This document shows positions 1 through 9,183 of a DNA stretch of 64,000 nt, in pieces. Source of the DNA: Desulfobacula sp964636495 (GTDB lineage Bacteria > Desulfobacterota > Desulfobacteria > Desulfobacterales > Desulfobacteraceae); NCBI GenBank assembly GCA_964636495.1, contig CAZWSL010000011.1, positions 1 through 64,000 of the forward strand, read 5' to 3'. A program made the position numbers and the translations under genes. A model generated the notes under the pieces. That model was not told the DNA's origin, made no database searches, and saw only the letters and a program-made list of their open reading frames with translations. Every line of letters starts with the position of its first letter. Positions within the stretch are counted from its first letter, which is position 1.

Positions 1-12
1 TGCAATGGTTAA

Positions 13-56
13 GACAGCAAACTGTCTGAGTGAGGAACGAACGAGTTTTTGCTGTC
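13..56. repeat. 9-bp inverted repeat upstream of pckG
   Basis: GACAGCAAA at 13-21 is repeated inverted as TTTGCTGTC at 48-56. Inside the left arm a smaller palindrome, GACAG-CAAA-CTGTC, can form at 13-26. The right arm lies in a 13-nt string (47-59) found again exactly at 37765-37777. It could be a terminator of an unseen upstream gene or a dispersed intergenic element. The rest of 1-277 shows no gene. Confidence 0.35.
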
Positions 57-277
57 CAATGGAAGATTGTTTAGAACTTTAAAAAATTATTCAGGCTTCA
101 GGGCAGATAAGACAACCTGCATCGTAACGGGTCCAAGAAATGATTTGAAATTTGAACATTAAAACAAATATCCAGGTCATTTAGAAAATTATTTAATTTT
201 TTAACAGTTAATGATAGAACAGAAGAAGCGATGGATCTTACTTAAATTAATTTTTTTTTAAAAAAATGAGGAGAAAG

Positions 278-2230
278 ATGCTTAACAGAGACAAAGATAT
301 GGACATAATCAATGAACTTGGAAAAATAGACACTCTTGAGAATGCCAAATCAATATTTGAAAAATATATGGATGAAAAACATCTCTACAGAATTTTGAGA
401 TTGGAAAACCCTCAAGTCCTGATAAGAATTGCTAATTCGATTGTACTCTGCAACCCCGGATCTGTCTTTGTTCACACCGGCTCACAGGAAGACAGAGAGT
501 TCATAAAAAAACTCGCCCTTGAAAAAGGTGAGGAGAGTACGCTTGCAATGGAAAATCATACCATTCATTTTGACCTTGCCAAGGAACAGGGAAGAATAGT
601 TGACAGAACATATTACATTGCCAACCCTGGAGATCATATCAGTTCCCTTGCCAACAGAATGGACAGGGAAACAGCTTTTGAGCAGATAGAGTACAATATG
701 AAAGACATAATGGCAGATATGACCATGATCATTGGATTTTATATGAGAGGCCCTGTGGGAGCTCCTGTGTCAAACCCAGCTCTGGAAATTACCAGTTCCG
801 CCTATGTTTCCCATAGTGCTGAGCTGCTTTATAGAAATTCCTATACGGATTTTGACAGAGAGGTGAAAAAACTTGGGCATTTTTTCACCAACGTACACAG
901 CGAGGGTTTAAACAGAGAGGAAGACCTGCCCAATGCAAGGGTTTTCATGGATCGTAAATTTCAGACCACCTATAGTTTCAACTGCACCTATGCAGGCAAT
1001 ACCCTGCTGCTCAAAAAAGGAAATCACAGGTTTGCAGTGGATAAAGCTGTTTATAAAAATCCCGGGAAAGAGCTGTCAGAACATATGTTTATCACCGGTA
1101 TTCATGGCCCGGGAGGACGTGTGACCTGGGTGGCGGGAGCCGCTCCCAGCGGATGCGGAAAAACAACAACTGCCATGGCAGGTAATGTGTTTATTGGTGA
1201 TGATCTTGCCCAGATGTGGATAGCAGAAGACGGATCCATAAGATCTGTCAATCCTGAAGCAGGCATTTTCGGTATTGTTGAAGATGTAAATCTGGAGGGT
1301 GATCCTATTTTGATGAAAGTTTTAAGAGAACCAGGTCATGAGGTCATATGGTCAAATGTATTAATTGACGAGAACAGGGTCCCCCACTGGATCGGTAACA
1401 ATGAAGAGCCTCCGGAAAAAGGTTTCAACTTTCAAGGAGAGTGGTTTAAAGGCAAGATTGATAGTGACAACAAACTTATTCCTCTATCCCATCCCAATTC
1501 AAGGTGCACACTGAGATCATCTTCCCTGGGCAACTACTCTGAAGAAGCGGAAAATTCTGCCGGTGCCCTGACGAGAGTTTTTACCTATTCCGGAAGAGAT
1601 GCCGATACAATGCCTCCCGTATGGGTATCAAAGACTTCAGATGCCGGTGTTGTCATCGGTGCCTGCATCGTATCTGAAGCAACGGCAACTGAAGTTGGTG
1701 CAAAAGGAGTCAAAAGAGCACCATGGGCAAATGCCCCCTTTATACCCGGTGCTCTTGGAGACTATATGGATGCCCAGTTCAATTTTTTTGGAAATCCTGA
1801 TATAAAACAAGAGTATAGACCGGTAATGGCCGGTTTGAACTACTTTCTTACTGAAAAAGCAAGAGGGGGGGAATCTTCAAGGCTTATTGGTGAAAAAAGA
1901 GATGTAAAAGTCTGGCTTTCCTGGCTTGAAAGATATGCACATGATGAAGTGGAGTTTGTTGAAACCCCTATAGGCAATCTGCCAAAATATGAAGACCTGA
2001 AATCACTGTTCAAGGATATTATCAACAAGGAGTATTCAAGGCAACTATATACAAAACAATTCTCTCTCTATCTTGATAATATCATAAAAAGGATCGATCT
2101 CCAGAATGAAGCCTACTCAAAGGAAGAGAATATCCCTGATACACTGTTTAAAATACTGGATAGTCAAAAGGAGGGACTTTTAAAACTGAAACAAGAGCAC
2201 GGCCCCATAGTCGAACCTCATATTTTTTAA
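278..2230 (+). CDS. pckG: phosphoenolpyruvate carboxykinase (GTP)
   Basis: This enzyme interconverts oxaloacetate plus GTP with PEP plus CO2 plus GDP in the cytoplasm, linking the C4 pool to gluconeogenesis. The 650-residue product has the GTP-type PEPCK architecture, with a P-loop containing the family's reactive cysteine (APSGCGKTTTAM, around residue 290), a downstream FIGDD motif for metal binding, and the NWF-like C-terminal nucleotide region. An ATG lies at 266, but the ATG at 278 follows GAGGAG by 4 nt and is preferred. It stands alone, with no gene closely upstream or downstream. In a sulfate reducer growing on organic acids it would serve gluconeogenesis. The family call is confident; the direction of flux is inferred. 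Confidence 0.93.
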   Translation: MLNRDKDMDIINELGKIDTLENAKSIFEKYMDEKHLYRILRLENPQVLIRIANSIVLCNPGSVFVHTGSQEDREFIKKLALEKGEESTLAMENHTIHFDLAKEQGRIVDRTYYIANPGDHISSLANRMDRETAFEQIEYNMKDIMADMTMIIGFYMRGPVGAPVSNPALEITSSAYVSHSAELLYRNSYTDFDREVKKLGHFFTNVHSEGLNREEDLPNARVFMDRKFQTTYSFNCTYAGNTLLLKKGNHRFAVDKAVYKNPGKELSEHMFITGIHGPGGRVTWVAGAAPSGCGKTTTAMAGNVFIGDDLAQMWIAEDGSIRSVNPEAGIFGIVEDVNLEGDPILMKVLREPGHEVIWSNVLIDENRVPHWIGNNEEPPEKGFNFQGEWFKGKIDSDNKLIPLSHPNSRCTLRSSSLGNYSEEAENSAGALTRVFTYSGRDADTMPPVWVSKTSDAGVVIGACIVSEATATEVGAKGVKRAPWANAPFIPGALGDYMDAQFNFFGNPDIKQEYRPVMAGLNYFLTEKARGGESSRLIGEKRDVKVWLSWLERYAHDEVEFVETPIGNLPKYEDLKSLFKDIINKEYSRQLYTKQFSLYLDNIIKRIDLQNEAYSKEENIPDTLFKILDSQKEGLLKLKQEHGPIVEPHIF

Positions 2231-2546
2231 GGCAGAAATTGATCAGCAGAATTGCTGCTGCCTCCGGTAAAAAATCTGTCAGTGAAGAACATTTCAGATC
2301 CGGCAAAAGTTTACCTGGTGCAATCAACAGATATACACGCCATGTACCATCTTTAAAGCAGGATGATACATATGCAGAAAAGAGAGTTTTACTTTACAGA
2401 ATAATATCAATTTAAGGAGAAAAATACTTTCAGCCTCACTCTCAAAACAGTTTGCGAATTATCCGGGTCAGGTTTAAATTATGAGAATTCAAGGTAATAA
2501 ATGACATAGAATCAGCCTTAGGCTGATAATAGAAAAGGAGGGAAAC
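2231..2546. other. intergenic region, no gene seen
   Basis: This 316-base gap separates pckG from the binding-protein gene. I see no open frame with family resemblance and no riboswitch core; in particular there is no TPP box, although the downstream protein resembles NMT1/THI5-like binding proteins. A 7-bp hairpin (ATCAGCC-tta-GGCTGAT, 2511-2527) lies just upstream of the ribosome binding site at about 2535-2542 and could affect translation of the downstream gene. Confidence 0.4.
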
Positions 2547-3653
2547 ATGAAAAAATTTACCGTTTGTCTCACACTCTTTTTACTATTGTGCAGTTCCCCG
2601 CTTTTTGCTGACAAAAGAGTACCTGTAAAAGCTGTTGGTATTCCCCTTGCAGACCACTATGCCGGAATTGTTGCCTTTGAAAAATACCGCAGCCAGATGA
2701 AATTTGCAGACTATCAGCTTCTGATACTGCCTGGTCCCCATATTGTCAGAGCCTATTTTGAATCTATGCCTGATGCAGATATGGCCTTTAATGTTGCACC
2801 AATGATAATGGATATGTTTACGCAAAACCAGAATTTTAAATGGATCAGTTTAATCCATCGAGATGGAAATGCACTGGCAATAAATGCTTTAATGAATCAA
2901 AAGGTTCACCTCTCTGATGATAAACTTCAAAGAAAACCAGATGCCAAGGTTGCCAGAGCATTCAAAGCGTTTAAGGAAGAGACAGGCAGGCAGGTTCATT
3001 GTGCAATTCCTTCCAAACTGGCAACCCATACAACCATTCTATATAAATATTTCACAGAATATAATATTTCATTCAGCATGGACCTTCCTGAAACAGATAA
3101 AGATGTCATACTTATTGATATCCGACCTCCCAAAGCACCTGCTTTCTTAAAGGGAATGAGTACACGCAATAAACCAGCCGCTTTTGAACAGTCTCTTCCA
3201 TGGGCTGAAATCACAGATACCCAGGGATACGGGAAAGTGGCATGGTATTCAAAAGATGTCATGAACCACCCAAACGGCCATGTAGAGTGCATCATTATTG
3301 CAAAGGACAAAGCGATTAAAGAGAAACGTGCTGCCTTGAAAGAGGTAATCTATTTTATCCATAAAGCAGGACAGGATATTGAAACGGCAAGAAAATCCGA
3401 CAGCAATGATATGGATAAAATTATTCAAATGATCCAAAAACATATTCCCTCTCACACCAGATCAGCAATACTGGAAAGTCTCAGGCCTGATCTCAATGTT
3501 ATCAATTATAAAAATCTCAATATTAACAGAGAGTCTAAAAACAGTTTCAAGGAAATAATGGATCTTGCGTTTAAAGCGGGCTTTATAAAACAGAAAATAA
3601 ATATTAGAAAACTGGCTGATGAAAGTTTTTCAACCAAAGTAACAGTGGAATAA
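2547..3653 (+). CDS. periplasmic substrate-binding protein, NMT1/nitrate-taurine-like
   Basis: The 368-residue protein begins with a type I signal peptide (hydrophobic core after MKKF, cleavage probably after LFA near residue 21). It resembles periplasmic binding proteins of the NMT1/THI5/SsuA type, for example in the early segment where the chain recognises a target and then lists MAFNVAPMIMDMF. No ABC permease or ATPase gene follows, so it is not in a standard importer operon. The next gene, 203 bases on, encodes a multi-domain signalling protein, so a sensory role is possible. The start is supported by AAGGAGGG 4 nt upstream. The ligand is unknown; the family call is moderate. Confidence 0.6.
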   Translation: MKKFTVCLTLFLLLCSSPLFADKRVPVKAVGIPLADHYAGIVAFEKYRSQMKFADYQLLILPGPHIVRAYFESMPDADMAFNVAPMIMDMFTQNQNFKWISLIHRDGNALAINALMNQKVHLSDDKLQRKPDAKVARAFKAFKEETGRQVHCAIPSKLATHTTILYKYFTEYNISFSMDLPETDKDVILIDIRPPKAPAFLKGMSTRNKPAAFEQSLPWAEITDTQGYGKVAWYSKDVMNHPNGHVECIIIAKDKAIKEKRAALKEVIYFIHKAGQDIETARKSDSNDMDKIIQMIQKHIPSHTRSAILESLRPDLNVINYKNLNINRESKNSFKEIMDLAFKAGFIKQKINIRKLADESFSTKVTVE

Positions 3654-3856
3654 TATGGCGTATATCCTGTTAAACAGATAAAAATTTATACAAAAAACGA
3701 TAAGGACGGAGGTGGAATTGACAGTGAAAGAGCCCTGAAAAAAGATTTTCCATCTCCTGGAAACAATGAAACAATGAAACAATTGATTTGTCAAACTATC
3801 CAAAATTGTAAAGATAAATTGATATCAACCGGAAAATATACCATAAGGTGTAACAG

Positions 3857-5518
3857 ATGAGTAAAAATAAATTTCCAAAAATTTTGATTGTGGATGACAT
3901 AAAGGCAAATCTTTTTGCCATGGAAATGCAGCTTGAATCCCTTCCCCTGAAAGTTATTAGAGCTTACTCCGGCAAAGAGGCACTGATTCATATCCTGGAA
4001 GATAATATTGCTGCAGTGCTTTTAGATGTTCATATGCCTGGGATGGATGGTTTTGAAACAGCAGAACGGATGCGTTCAAATAAAGAGACTGCCCATATCC
4101 CCATTATTTTTGTAACAGCTATTTTTAAAGAGAGGAAACATGTATTTGAAGGTTATGAGGCAGGGGCAGTTGATTATATTTTCAAGCCCGTTGATTCTGA
4201 AATTCTTAAAAACAAAATAAAGATATTCTTAGAGTTGCACAATCAGAAAAAGGAGATTGAAAGAACAAATTCAAACTTACTGAAACTGAATATTCAATTG
4301 GAAAAAACCAATAAAAAAATAGTTCTGCAGCAGGAGAAAAAAATAGAGGAAGAGAGAATTAAAGTACTGCTGAATATGGCAGGAGCCACGGCTCATGAAC
4401 TGAATCAACCTCTGATGGTGCTCCTTGGCAATATTGATATTTTAGACTTCTACGACAACCTTGACCTGCCTGACGAAGTATCTGAAATTCTTGACAACAT
4501 TAAACAAGCAGCAGAAAGAATATCAGTGGTGACCAAAAAAATTCAAACCATTCGCCACTATGAAATAAAACCACATGATGAAAAAACAGATATAGTAAAG
4601 CTTGATCAGGATATACACATTCTATTTATTGGAAATTCCAAAAAACATTTTTTGAAAATTCAAACAGATCTTGAGTCTAAAAAAGATATACGTCTCTTCC
4701 ACGCTACATCCATTGAAGAGAGCTGGGCTATGATCAATAAAAATGGCATATCCAGAACTGATTTGATTTTCCTTGACTCCATACTGGATGGAGGCACAAG
4801 ATTTAAATTTTTAGCCGAACTTGTTAAAACTGATCTGCAGATTCCTGTGGTAATAATCACTGATAAAGAGGATGATGCAGTTGCAGAAAAACTTATACAG
4901 GCAGGAGCAATGGATCATCTGCCTGAATCAAAAATAAGCAGAAGAGCGCTTTCAAGGATTATTTCCAATGCCATGGAAAATGCCGGGCTTAAAAAAAATC
5001 TTAAACTGATACAGAAAAAACTTGTGCTGACAGCAAAAAGAGATCCCCTATCAGGACTGCATAACCACAAATATTTTATGAAATCCTTAGATCTTGAAGT
5101 CAAACGGGCAAAACGATATAAAGCGACATTTTCTTTACTGCTTATTGATATTGACTGTTTTAAAAAAATAAACTACGCCCATGGATATTCTGCAGGAGAT
5201 GCCGTTATCGCAGGAATTGCCAGAATCCTGCTTGAAAATATCAGACAGAATGATATAGCAGGCCGCATTGGAGGTGATAAATTTGGAGTTGTCCTGGTGC
5301 ATAATAATTCTGCAGGAGGACTTGCCACTGCTGAACGGATAAGAGACAGGGTGGAAAAAGCCCGATTTTCTGACAAAAATAACAATATTAAAGTTACTGT
5401 CAGTATTGGCATCACTCTCTATTCCGAGCTTGACTCTACACTGGAAATGATAAAATCTGCTGAAAAAGCTTTAAGCCGGGCCAGGAAAAAAGGACTGAAC
5501 TATATCATGCAGGGATAA
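3857..5518 (+). CDS. response regulator, REC-DHp-REC-GGDEF-like
   Basis: This 553-residue cytoplasmic signalling protein has four parts. REC1 (about 5-125) is complete, with acidic DD at 13-14, phospho-acceptor D57 in LLDVHMPG, and the KP pair in YIFKPVD. A coiled coil (130-165) leads into a histidine-kinase-type dimerisation helix with an H-box (HELNQP, H180), but no ATPase domain follows. A second, degenerate REC (about 255-375) keeps LIFLDS but lacks the N-terminal acidic pair. The C-terminal GGDEF domain (about 390-550) reads GGDKF at 472-476, so a catalytic-loop acid is replaced by lysine and diguanylate cyclase activity is doubtful. It may be a partner or effector for a separate kinase. 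Confidence 0.8.
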   Translation: MSKNKFPKILIVDDIKANLFAMEMQLESLPLKVIRAYSGKEALIHILEDNIAAVLLDVHMPGMDGFETAERMRSNKETAHIPIIFVTAIFKERKHVFEGYEAGAVDYIFKPVDSEILKNKIKIFLELHNQKKEIERTNSNLLKLNIQLEKTNKKIVLQQEKKIEEERIKVLLNMAGATAHELNQPLMVLLGNIDILDFYDNLDLPDEVSEILDNIKQAAERISVVTKKIQTIRHYEIKPHDEKTDIVKLDQDIHILFIGNSKKHFLKIQTDLESKKDIRLFHATSIEESWAMINKNGISRTDLIFLDSILDGGTRFKFLAELVKTDLQIPVVIITDKEDDAVAEKLIQAGAMDHLPESKISRRALSRIISNAMENAGLKKNLKLIQKKLVLTAKRDPLSGLHNHKYFMKSLDLEVKRAKRYKATFSLLLIDIDCFKKINYAHGYSAGDAVIAGIARILLENIRQNDIAGRIGGDKFGVVLVHNNSAGGLATAERIRDRVEKARFSDKNNNIKVTVSIGITLYSELDSTLEMIKSAEKALSRARKKGLNYIMQG

Positions 5519-5625
5519 TCCATAAAAGATAACAAGTTCTTTATTGAACTGCATTTCATACCGTTCTAACCATCCTGGAAAATATCCTGACGGTACAGCC
5601 TGACCATATCGTGCTTCCCGTATTA

Positions 5626-6954
5626 TTACAGACCGGGTTTTTCCATAACCTCATATATTATATCATTAATAAATTTCGCGTGCATATTAACTCCGTAACC
5701 GCTAATAATATCCTCCATACCGCTGTGGCAATTATGACAGGGTGTGATTAAAATCTCAGCTTTTGTATCTGCTATCTGCTGCGCCTTAATCCGGTTGGTA
5801 GCAACTCTTTTCTTCTTAAACGGAGGGCCGCAGTTAATAACACCCCCACCTGCATTACAGCAGTAGTTGTGCTCACGGTTGGGATACATCTCAGTAAAAT
5901 CTTCACAAAGTTCATTTATGACCCAGCGTGCTTTTTCATGTAATCCCCTGCCCCGTATTGTATTGCATGGATCATGGAGGGTAACTGATTTTTTATATTT
6001 CTCCTTTACTTTTATTTTACCACTTTTCAGGAGTTCATAGTAGAAATCTATAGCGTGCACCATGGGCACAGGGGGCATGGCCCAGCTCAACCATCTGTTT
6101 CCCACATCATAGGATGCACGGAAAGCATGACCGCACTCCCCCATGACAATTCTTTTAACTTTAAGTCTCTGCGCTGCTTCATAATGAAATCTTTTATTTC
6201 TTCCCATTATTTCATTATCACCTGTAAACATTGCCATGTCACTGTTATCCCATCCCGGAAAAGAAGGCATTGTCCAGTTAAGACCAGCTGCATTGAAAAT
6301 AATTGCGGTCTGGTACAACAGCTGAGCAAGAAACTTTGGCTCAGGCCCTATTACAGAATACATGAAGTCAGCACCCTCTTTATCCAGGGGAATCCTGCCG
6401 TCAGGGATCTCTTCTCTTGCATCCTCCTCCTGCCATTGAAGGGTATCTATCCACTCATCTTCCTTAACCCACATCTGGTTTTGTGTAACAGAGTGACTAT
6501 GGGCGGTATCCTGGATATAAAGCGGAGTAACACCGCATTTATGGCATATTCTTCTTACAACAAGCATTATATAAGCGATATCAATACCAAAAGGGCAGTA
6601 CTGAACACATCGTTTACAAAGATTACACTCTGTAGAGGCTACAATAGAAACCTTTTTAATCATCTCAGGAGTAATATTGCCTCTGTTTTCCAGCAGCAGT
6701 GACATGCTTCTCTTCACCTTTCCGGAAGGAGTCAGTCTTGGATCTCTTTTTGTAGAAAGATAAAAGTGACAGGAATCTGAACAGAGGCCGCAGTGCACGC
6801 ATGTATCAACATAGGCCTTAAATCTTGCACCGGTTTCACCTGCAAGGACCTGATCAATTGCTTTTTCAATCCTCTCTTTGGTCAACCTTTCAACGCCGGT
6901 ATCAAGACCTTCATCAGCAACAGTTTTCTCATATTCTAAATAGGGTAGTGCCAT
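5626..6954 (-). CDS. hmcF: Hmc complex HdrD-like iron-sulfur subunit HmcF
   Basis: This is the cytoplasmic iron-sulfur subunit of the Hmc transmembrane redox complex, related to HdrD, DsrK and TmcB. Two ferredoxin-like motifs are visible: CVHCGLCSDSC (about residue 51) and CNLCKRCVQYC (about residue 111). A C-terminal CCG-type domain carries HDPC, NYCCNAGGG and CHNC, the cysteine set that binds the unusual [4Fe-4S] cluster of heterodisulfide reductases. No membrane segments are present. It is the last gene of the seven-gene operon, 31 bases after hmcE. It would exchange electrons with the cytoplasmic pool; the direct partner is unknown. Length (442) is close to that of HmcF/TmcB proteins. Confidence 0.9.
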   Translation of the reverse strand: MALPYLEYEKTVADEGLDTGVERLTKERIEKAIDQVLAGETGARFKAYVDTCVHCGLCSDSCHFYLSTKRDPRLTPSGKVKRSMSLLLENRGNITPEMIKKVSIVASTECNLCKRCVQYCPFGIDIAYIMLVVRRICHKCGVTPLYIQDTAHSHSVTQNQMWVKEDEWIDTLQWQEEDAREEIPDGRIPLDKEGADFMYSVIGPEPKFLAQLLYQTAIIFNAAGLNWTMPSFPGWDNSDMAMFTGDNEIMGRNKRFHYEAAQRLKVKRIVMGECGHAFRASYDVGNRWLSWAMPPVPMVHAIDFYYELLKSGKIKVKEKYKKSVTLHDPCNTIRGRGLHEKARWVINELCEDFTEMYPNREHNYCCNAGGGVINCGPPFKKKRVATNRIKAQQIADTKAEILITPCHNCHSGMEDIISGYGVNMHAKFINDIIYEVMEKPGL

Positions 6955-6985
6955 CTTATAATTTCTCCTTATTAATCACTTTTTC

Positions 6986-7654
6986 TTACCAATCCCTTGC
7001 ATGTCGAACTTTTCCAAATTCAGACCCGATATAAGCTCTTGTAAATACAGCATAAATCATGTGACTGAGCCTTGTAAACGGTATTGCAACAAGCATGATC
7101 TCTCCTGAAAGAATATGGAGGATCACCCAGAAGTGATAACTGCCTATATTATGATAAGCAAAAAAACCTGTCACAAAAGGAGCAACCGCTATCAGAAGAA
7201 TACCGTAGTCGTATTTATCTGTTAAAAATTTTACTTCTCTCAAAACAAGTCTGCGCAGTAAAAAAATAACAGCGCACAGAATAACAAGAAGTGTTACAGC
7301 ATCGGTAAATTTTTCCGGCAGACTCCACCAGGAAAAACCCCATGCATTATTGAACATGATAACATGAGCGCTTAAAAAAAGAGGCATGATAACGACACCT
7401 GCATGAAAAATAAAGGTTGTAACAGTCATTACAGGACGTTTCCGCCAGTTTACCGTGGCAAATGGAACAATCCAGTGCATGATTGATCTTAAACTGTATT
7501 TAAGGCTCATATAGGTGTAGATAAATCTCTCTTTTTTGTTAACCAGCAGGATAAGATTTCTGATTCTGTAAATACTTCCACCTATAAAAATAATAAATGC
7601 AAGCCACACAAGAGGGCCGCTTACAAAATTATAAATAGTGTTAAAATTATTCAT
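6986..7654 (-). CDS. hmcE: Hmc complex NarI-like cytochrome b subunit HmcE
   Basis: The 222-residue integral membrane protein has about five hydrophobic segments and histidines placed as in the NarI/DsrM/TmcC family, including the HAGVVIM segment in the second helix and HILSG in a late helix. These would ligate b-type haem. Its job in the complex is electron transfer between the quinone-side membrane subunits and HmcF. It sits between the tmcD-like gene (17 bases upstream) and hmcF (31 bases downstream). The family and complex assignment is supported by both sequence and gene order. Confidence 0.88.
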   Translation of the reverse strand: MNNFNTIYNFVSGPLVWLAFIIFIGGSIYRIRNLILLVNKKERFIYTYMSLKYSLRSIMHWIVPFATVNWRKRPVMTVTTFIFHAGVVIMPLFLSAHVIMFNNAWGFSWWSLPEKFTDAVTLLVILCAVIFLLRRLVLREVKFLTDKYDYGILLIAVAPFVTGFFAYHNIGSYHFWVILHILSGEIMLVAIPFTRLSHMIYAVFTRAYIGSEFGKVRHARDW

Positions 7655-7671
7655 CTACTCTTCCCCTCTCT

Positions 7672-8937
7672 TTAAAATTCGCTCACAGGAATTACTCTTC
7701 TAAAGTATTTTCCACCTTCCAGTGTACGGCATAAAATTTTACTGCCGTCAGGGCTGAATACCGGATCCCAAACTTCATCACACATTTTATTCCAGAGCCT
7801 GCCGTCCACTGCAATTGTTCTTTTACCATTCCTATCAACTTTTGCAGCAACAATTCGGCCATCGGGACTGAATACCGGTTTCCACGCCATATCACACTTT
7901 ATATCCCACGCTTTCCCATTATTGCATATTGTATACTTTTCATTGTCGGTTCCAATACATGCTACTGCTGTTCCATCGGGACTGAAGACAGCATCTGTCA
8001 CCATGTCACCAAATGTAATATCCCATGGCTTTCCATCTACTGCAACCGTCCATTTCCCATAGGATGAGGCAACAATGGCAGCGATTTTGTCACTTTCCGG
8101 GCTGATCATCTGATGCCAGGCCTGAGTAAACCTGCTATCCCACATGACCTTATCATCACAGGCAAGGGTCCATCCGTCTTTCAGTCTGACCGGTGCGATA
8201 ACGCAATTCGTATTTGGATGAAATACGGGCTGCCACACGCAACTGTATACGGAATCCCAGGTTTTACCGTCCACAGCTATGGAATACTCATAAAGATTAA
8301 GCCTCACCTCTGCTGCAAGGCTTGAAGCCTCTGTATTAAATGCCATATTCCAGACATTAACAAAATTATTACTCCAGGGAACACCATCCACAGCAGCAGA
8401 AAACGCTCCTTCCTGAAATTTAAATACTTCAGCCTGTCCGAAACTCACTGTCTGGACAACTGCGCCTGTCTTGGTTCCGTTATCACTCAAGGCCATACAT
8501 GTCATAAAACTGTATGACTCCTCCCACGGCACATCATTTAACGCCATGCAGTATTCCATATCAGTCTGGGTTGACACGGCAATGGATTTTCCATCCTTGG
8601 TGAATTTTAAATCCCATATAAAATCAAAACTGTTTTCCCATGATGTTCCGTCCACAACCGGCCGCCACTCATCATCTGCAACTGCAAGGACAACAAGCCG
8701 TCCGTCTGGAGAATATCTTAATGAATAGGCTTTTTCAAAAGGTTCTTCTATTTCCCACGCTTCAGAGTTTTCACACACATTGAACTCTGCATCATCTGTA
8801 TTTACAATTGCTGCGATTTTTTCGCCATCAGGACTTACATAGGGTTCTTCTACCCAGTTATACGAGTCTTTCCACTCATTTAAATCGGAAACCAGTTTCT
8901 CTTTTGTTTCCCAGTCCCAGTTTGCTGAATCTGTCAT
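7672..8937 (-). CDS. tmcD: TmcD-like tryptophan-rich repeat protein within hmc operon
   Basis: The 421-residue soluble protein is built from about ten degenerate repeats of 40-50 residues. Each carries a variant of FSPDG followed by a hydrophobic strand, then an AVDGKPW-like element, giving an unusually high tryptophan content and a likely beta-propeller fold. It has no signal peptide. It resembles TmcD, the tryptophan-rich subunit of the Tmc complex, but here it lies between hmcD and hmcE. The chosen ATG (8937) is preceded by AAGGAG at 8-nt spacing and is better than the longer frame at 8955. It may be a cytoplasmic scaffold beside HmcF. The function of the family is not established. Confidence 0.75.
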   Translation of the reverse strand: MTDSANWDWETKEKLVSDLNEWKDSYNWVEEPYVSPDGEKIAAIVNTDDAEFNVCENSEAWEIEEPFEKAYSLRYSPDGRLVVLAVADDEWRPVVDGTSWENSFDFIWDLKFTKDGKSIAVSTQTDMEYCMALNDVPWEESYSFMTCMALSDNGTKTGAVVQTVSFGQAEVFKFQEGAFSAAVDGVPWSNNFVNVWNMAFNTEASSLAAEVRLNLYEYSIAVDGKTWDSVYSCVWQPVFHPNTNCVIAPVRLKDGWTLACDDKVMWDSRFTQAWHQMISPESDKIAAIVASSYGKWTVAVDGKPWDITFGDMVTDAVFSPDGTAVACIGTDNEKYTICNNGKAWDIKCDMAWKPVFSPDGRIVAAKVDRNGKRTIAVDGRLWNKMCDEVWDPVFSPDGSKILCRTLEGGKYFRRVIPVSEF

Positions 8938-9037
8938 ATAATTATCTCCTTGCACTATTCAAAAGTAGTGAGCCGTGAAAACAATCGCATCTTCTCACTC
9001 CTCACATCTTACGTCTCACATATCTGGCCTCAATCAC

Positions 9038-9169
9038 TCAATCCTCTTCATTTCCTGTCAGAAACAACCAGAAACCCACAATGCTGACCAGGGAAATTCC
9101 CATGATGATATATGTAATGGATTCTGTATGCAGCATATAATCTTGAAGCGTATAAATCATATTTTCCAT
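9038..9169 (-). CDS. hmcD: small membrane subunit HmcD (43 aa)
   Basis: A 43-codon frame encodes MENMIYTLQDYM followed by one hydrophobic helix (about residues 18-38) and a short acidic tail (GNEED). It lies 14 bases after hmcC and is preceded by an AGGAAG ribosome binding site directly before its ATG. HmcD of Desulfovibrio is a similarly tiny single-span membrane protein encoded at exactly this place between hmcC and hmcE, so size, topology and position agree. Its molecular role is unknown; it probably stabilises the membrane part of the complex. Confidence 0.8.
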   Translation of the reverse strand: MENMIYTLQDYMLHTESITYIIMGISLVSIVGFWLFLTGNEED

Positions 9170-9183
9170 CTTCCTGCCCCTTT

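Noticed and set aside
2231..2546. TPP riboswitch before the NMT1-like binding protein gene
   Set aside because: The conserved TPP core words are not present in the leader; only a short hairpin is seen.
6055..6702. 215-codon open frame on the plus strand
   Set aside because: It lies entirely inside hmcF on the opposite strand, has no family features, and has the composition of a reverse-strand shadow.
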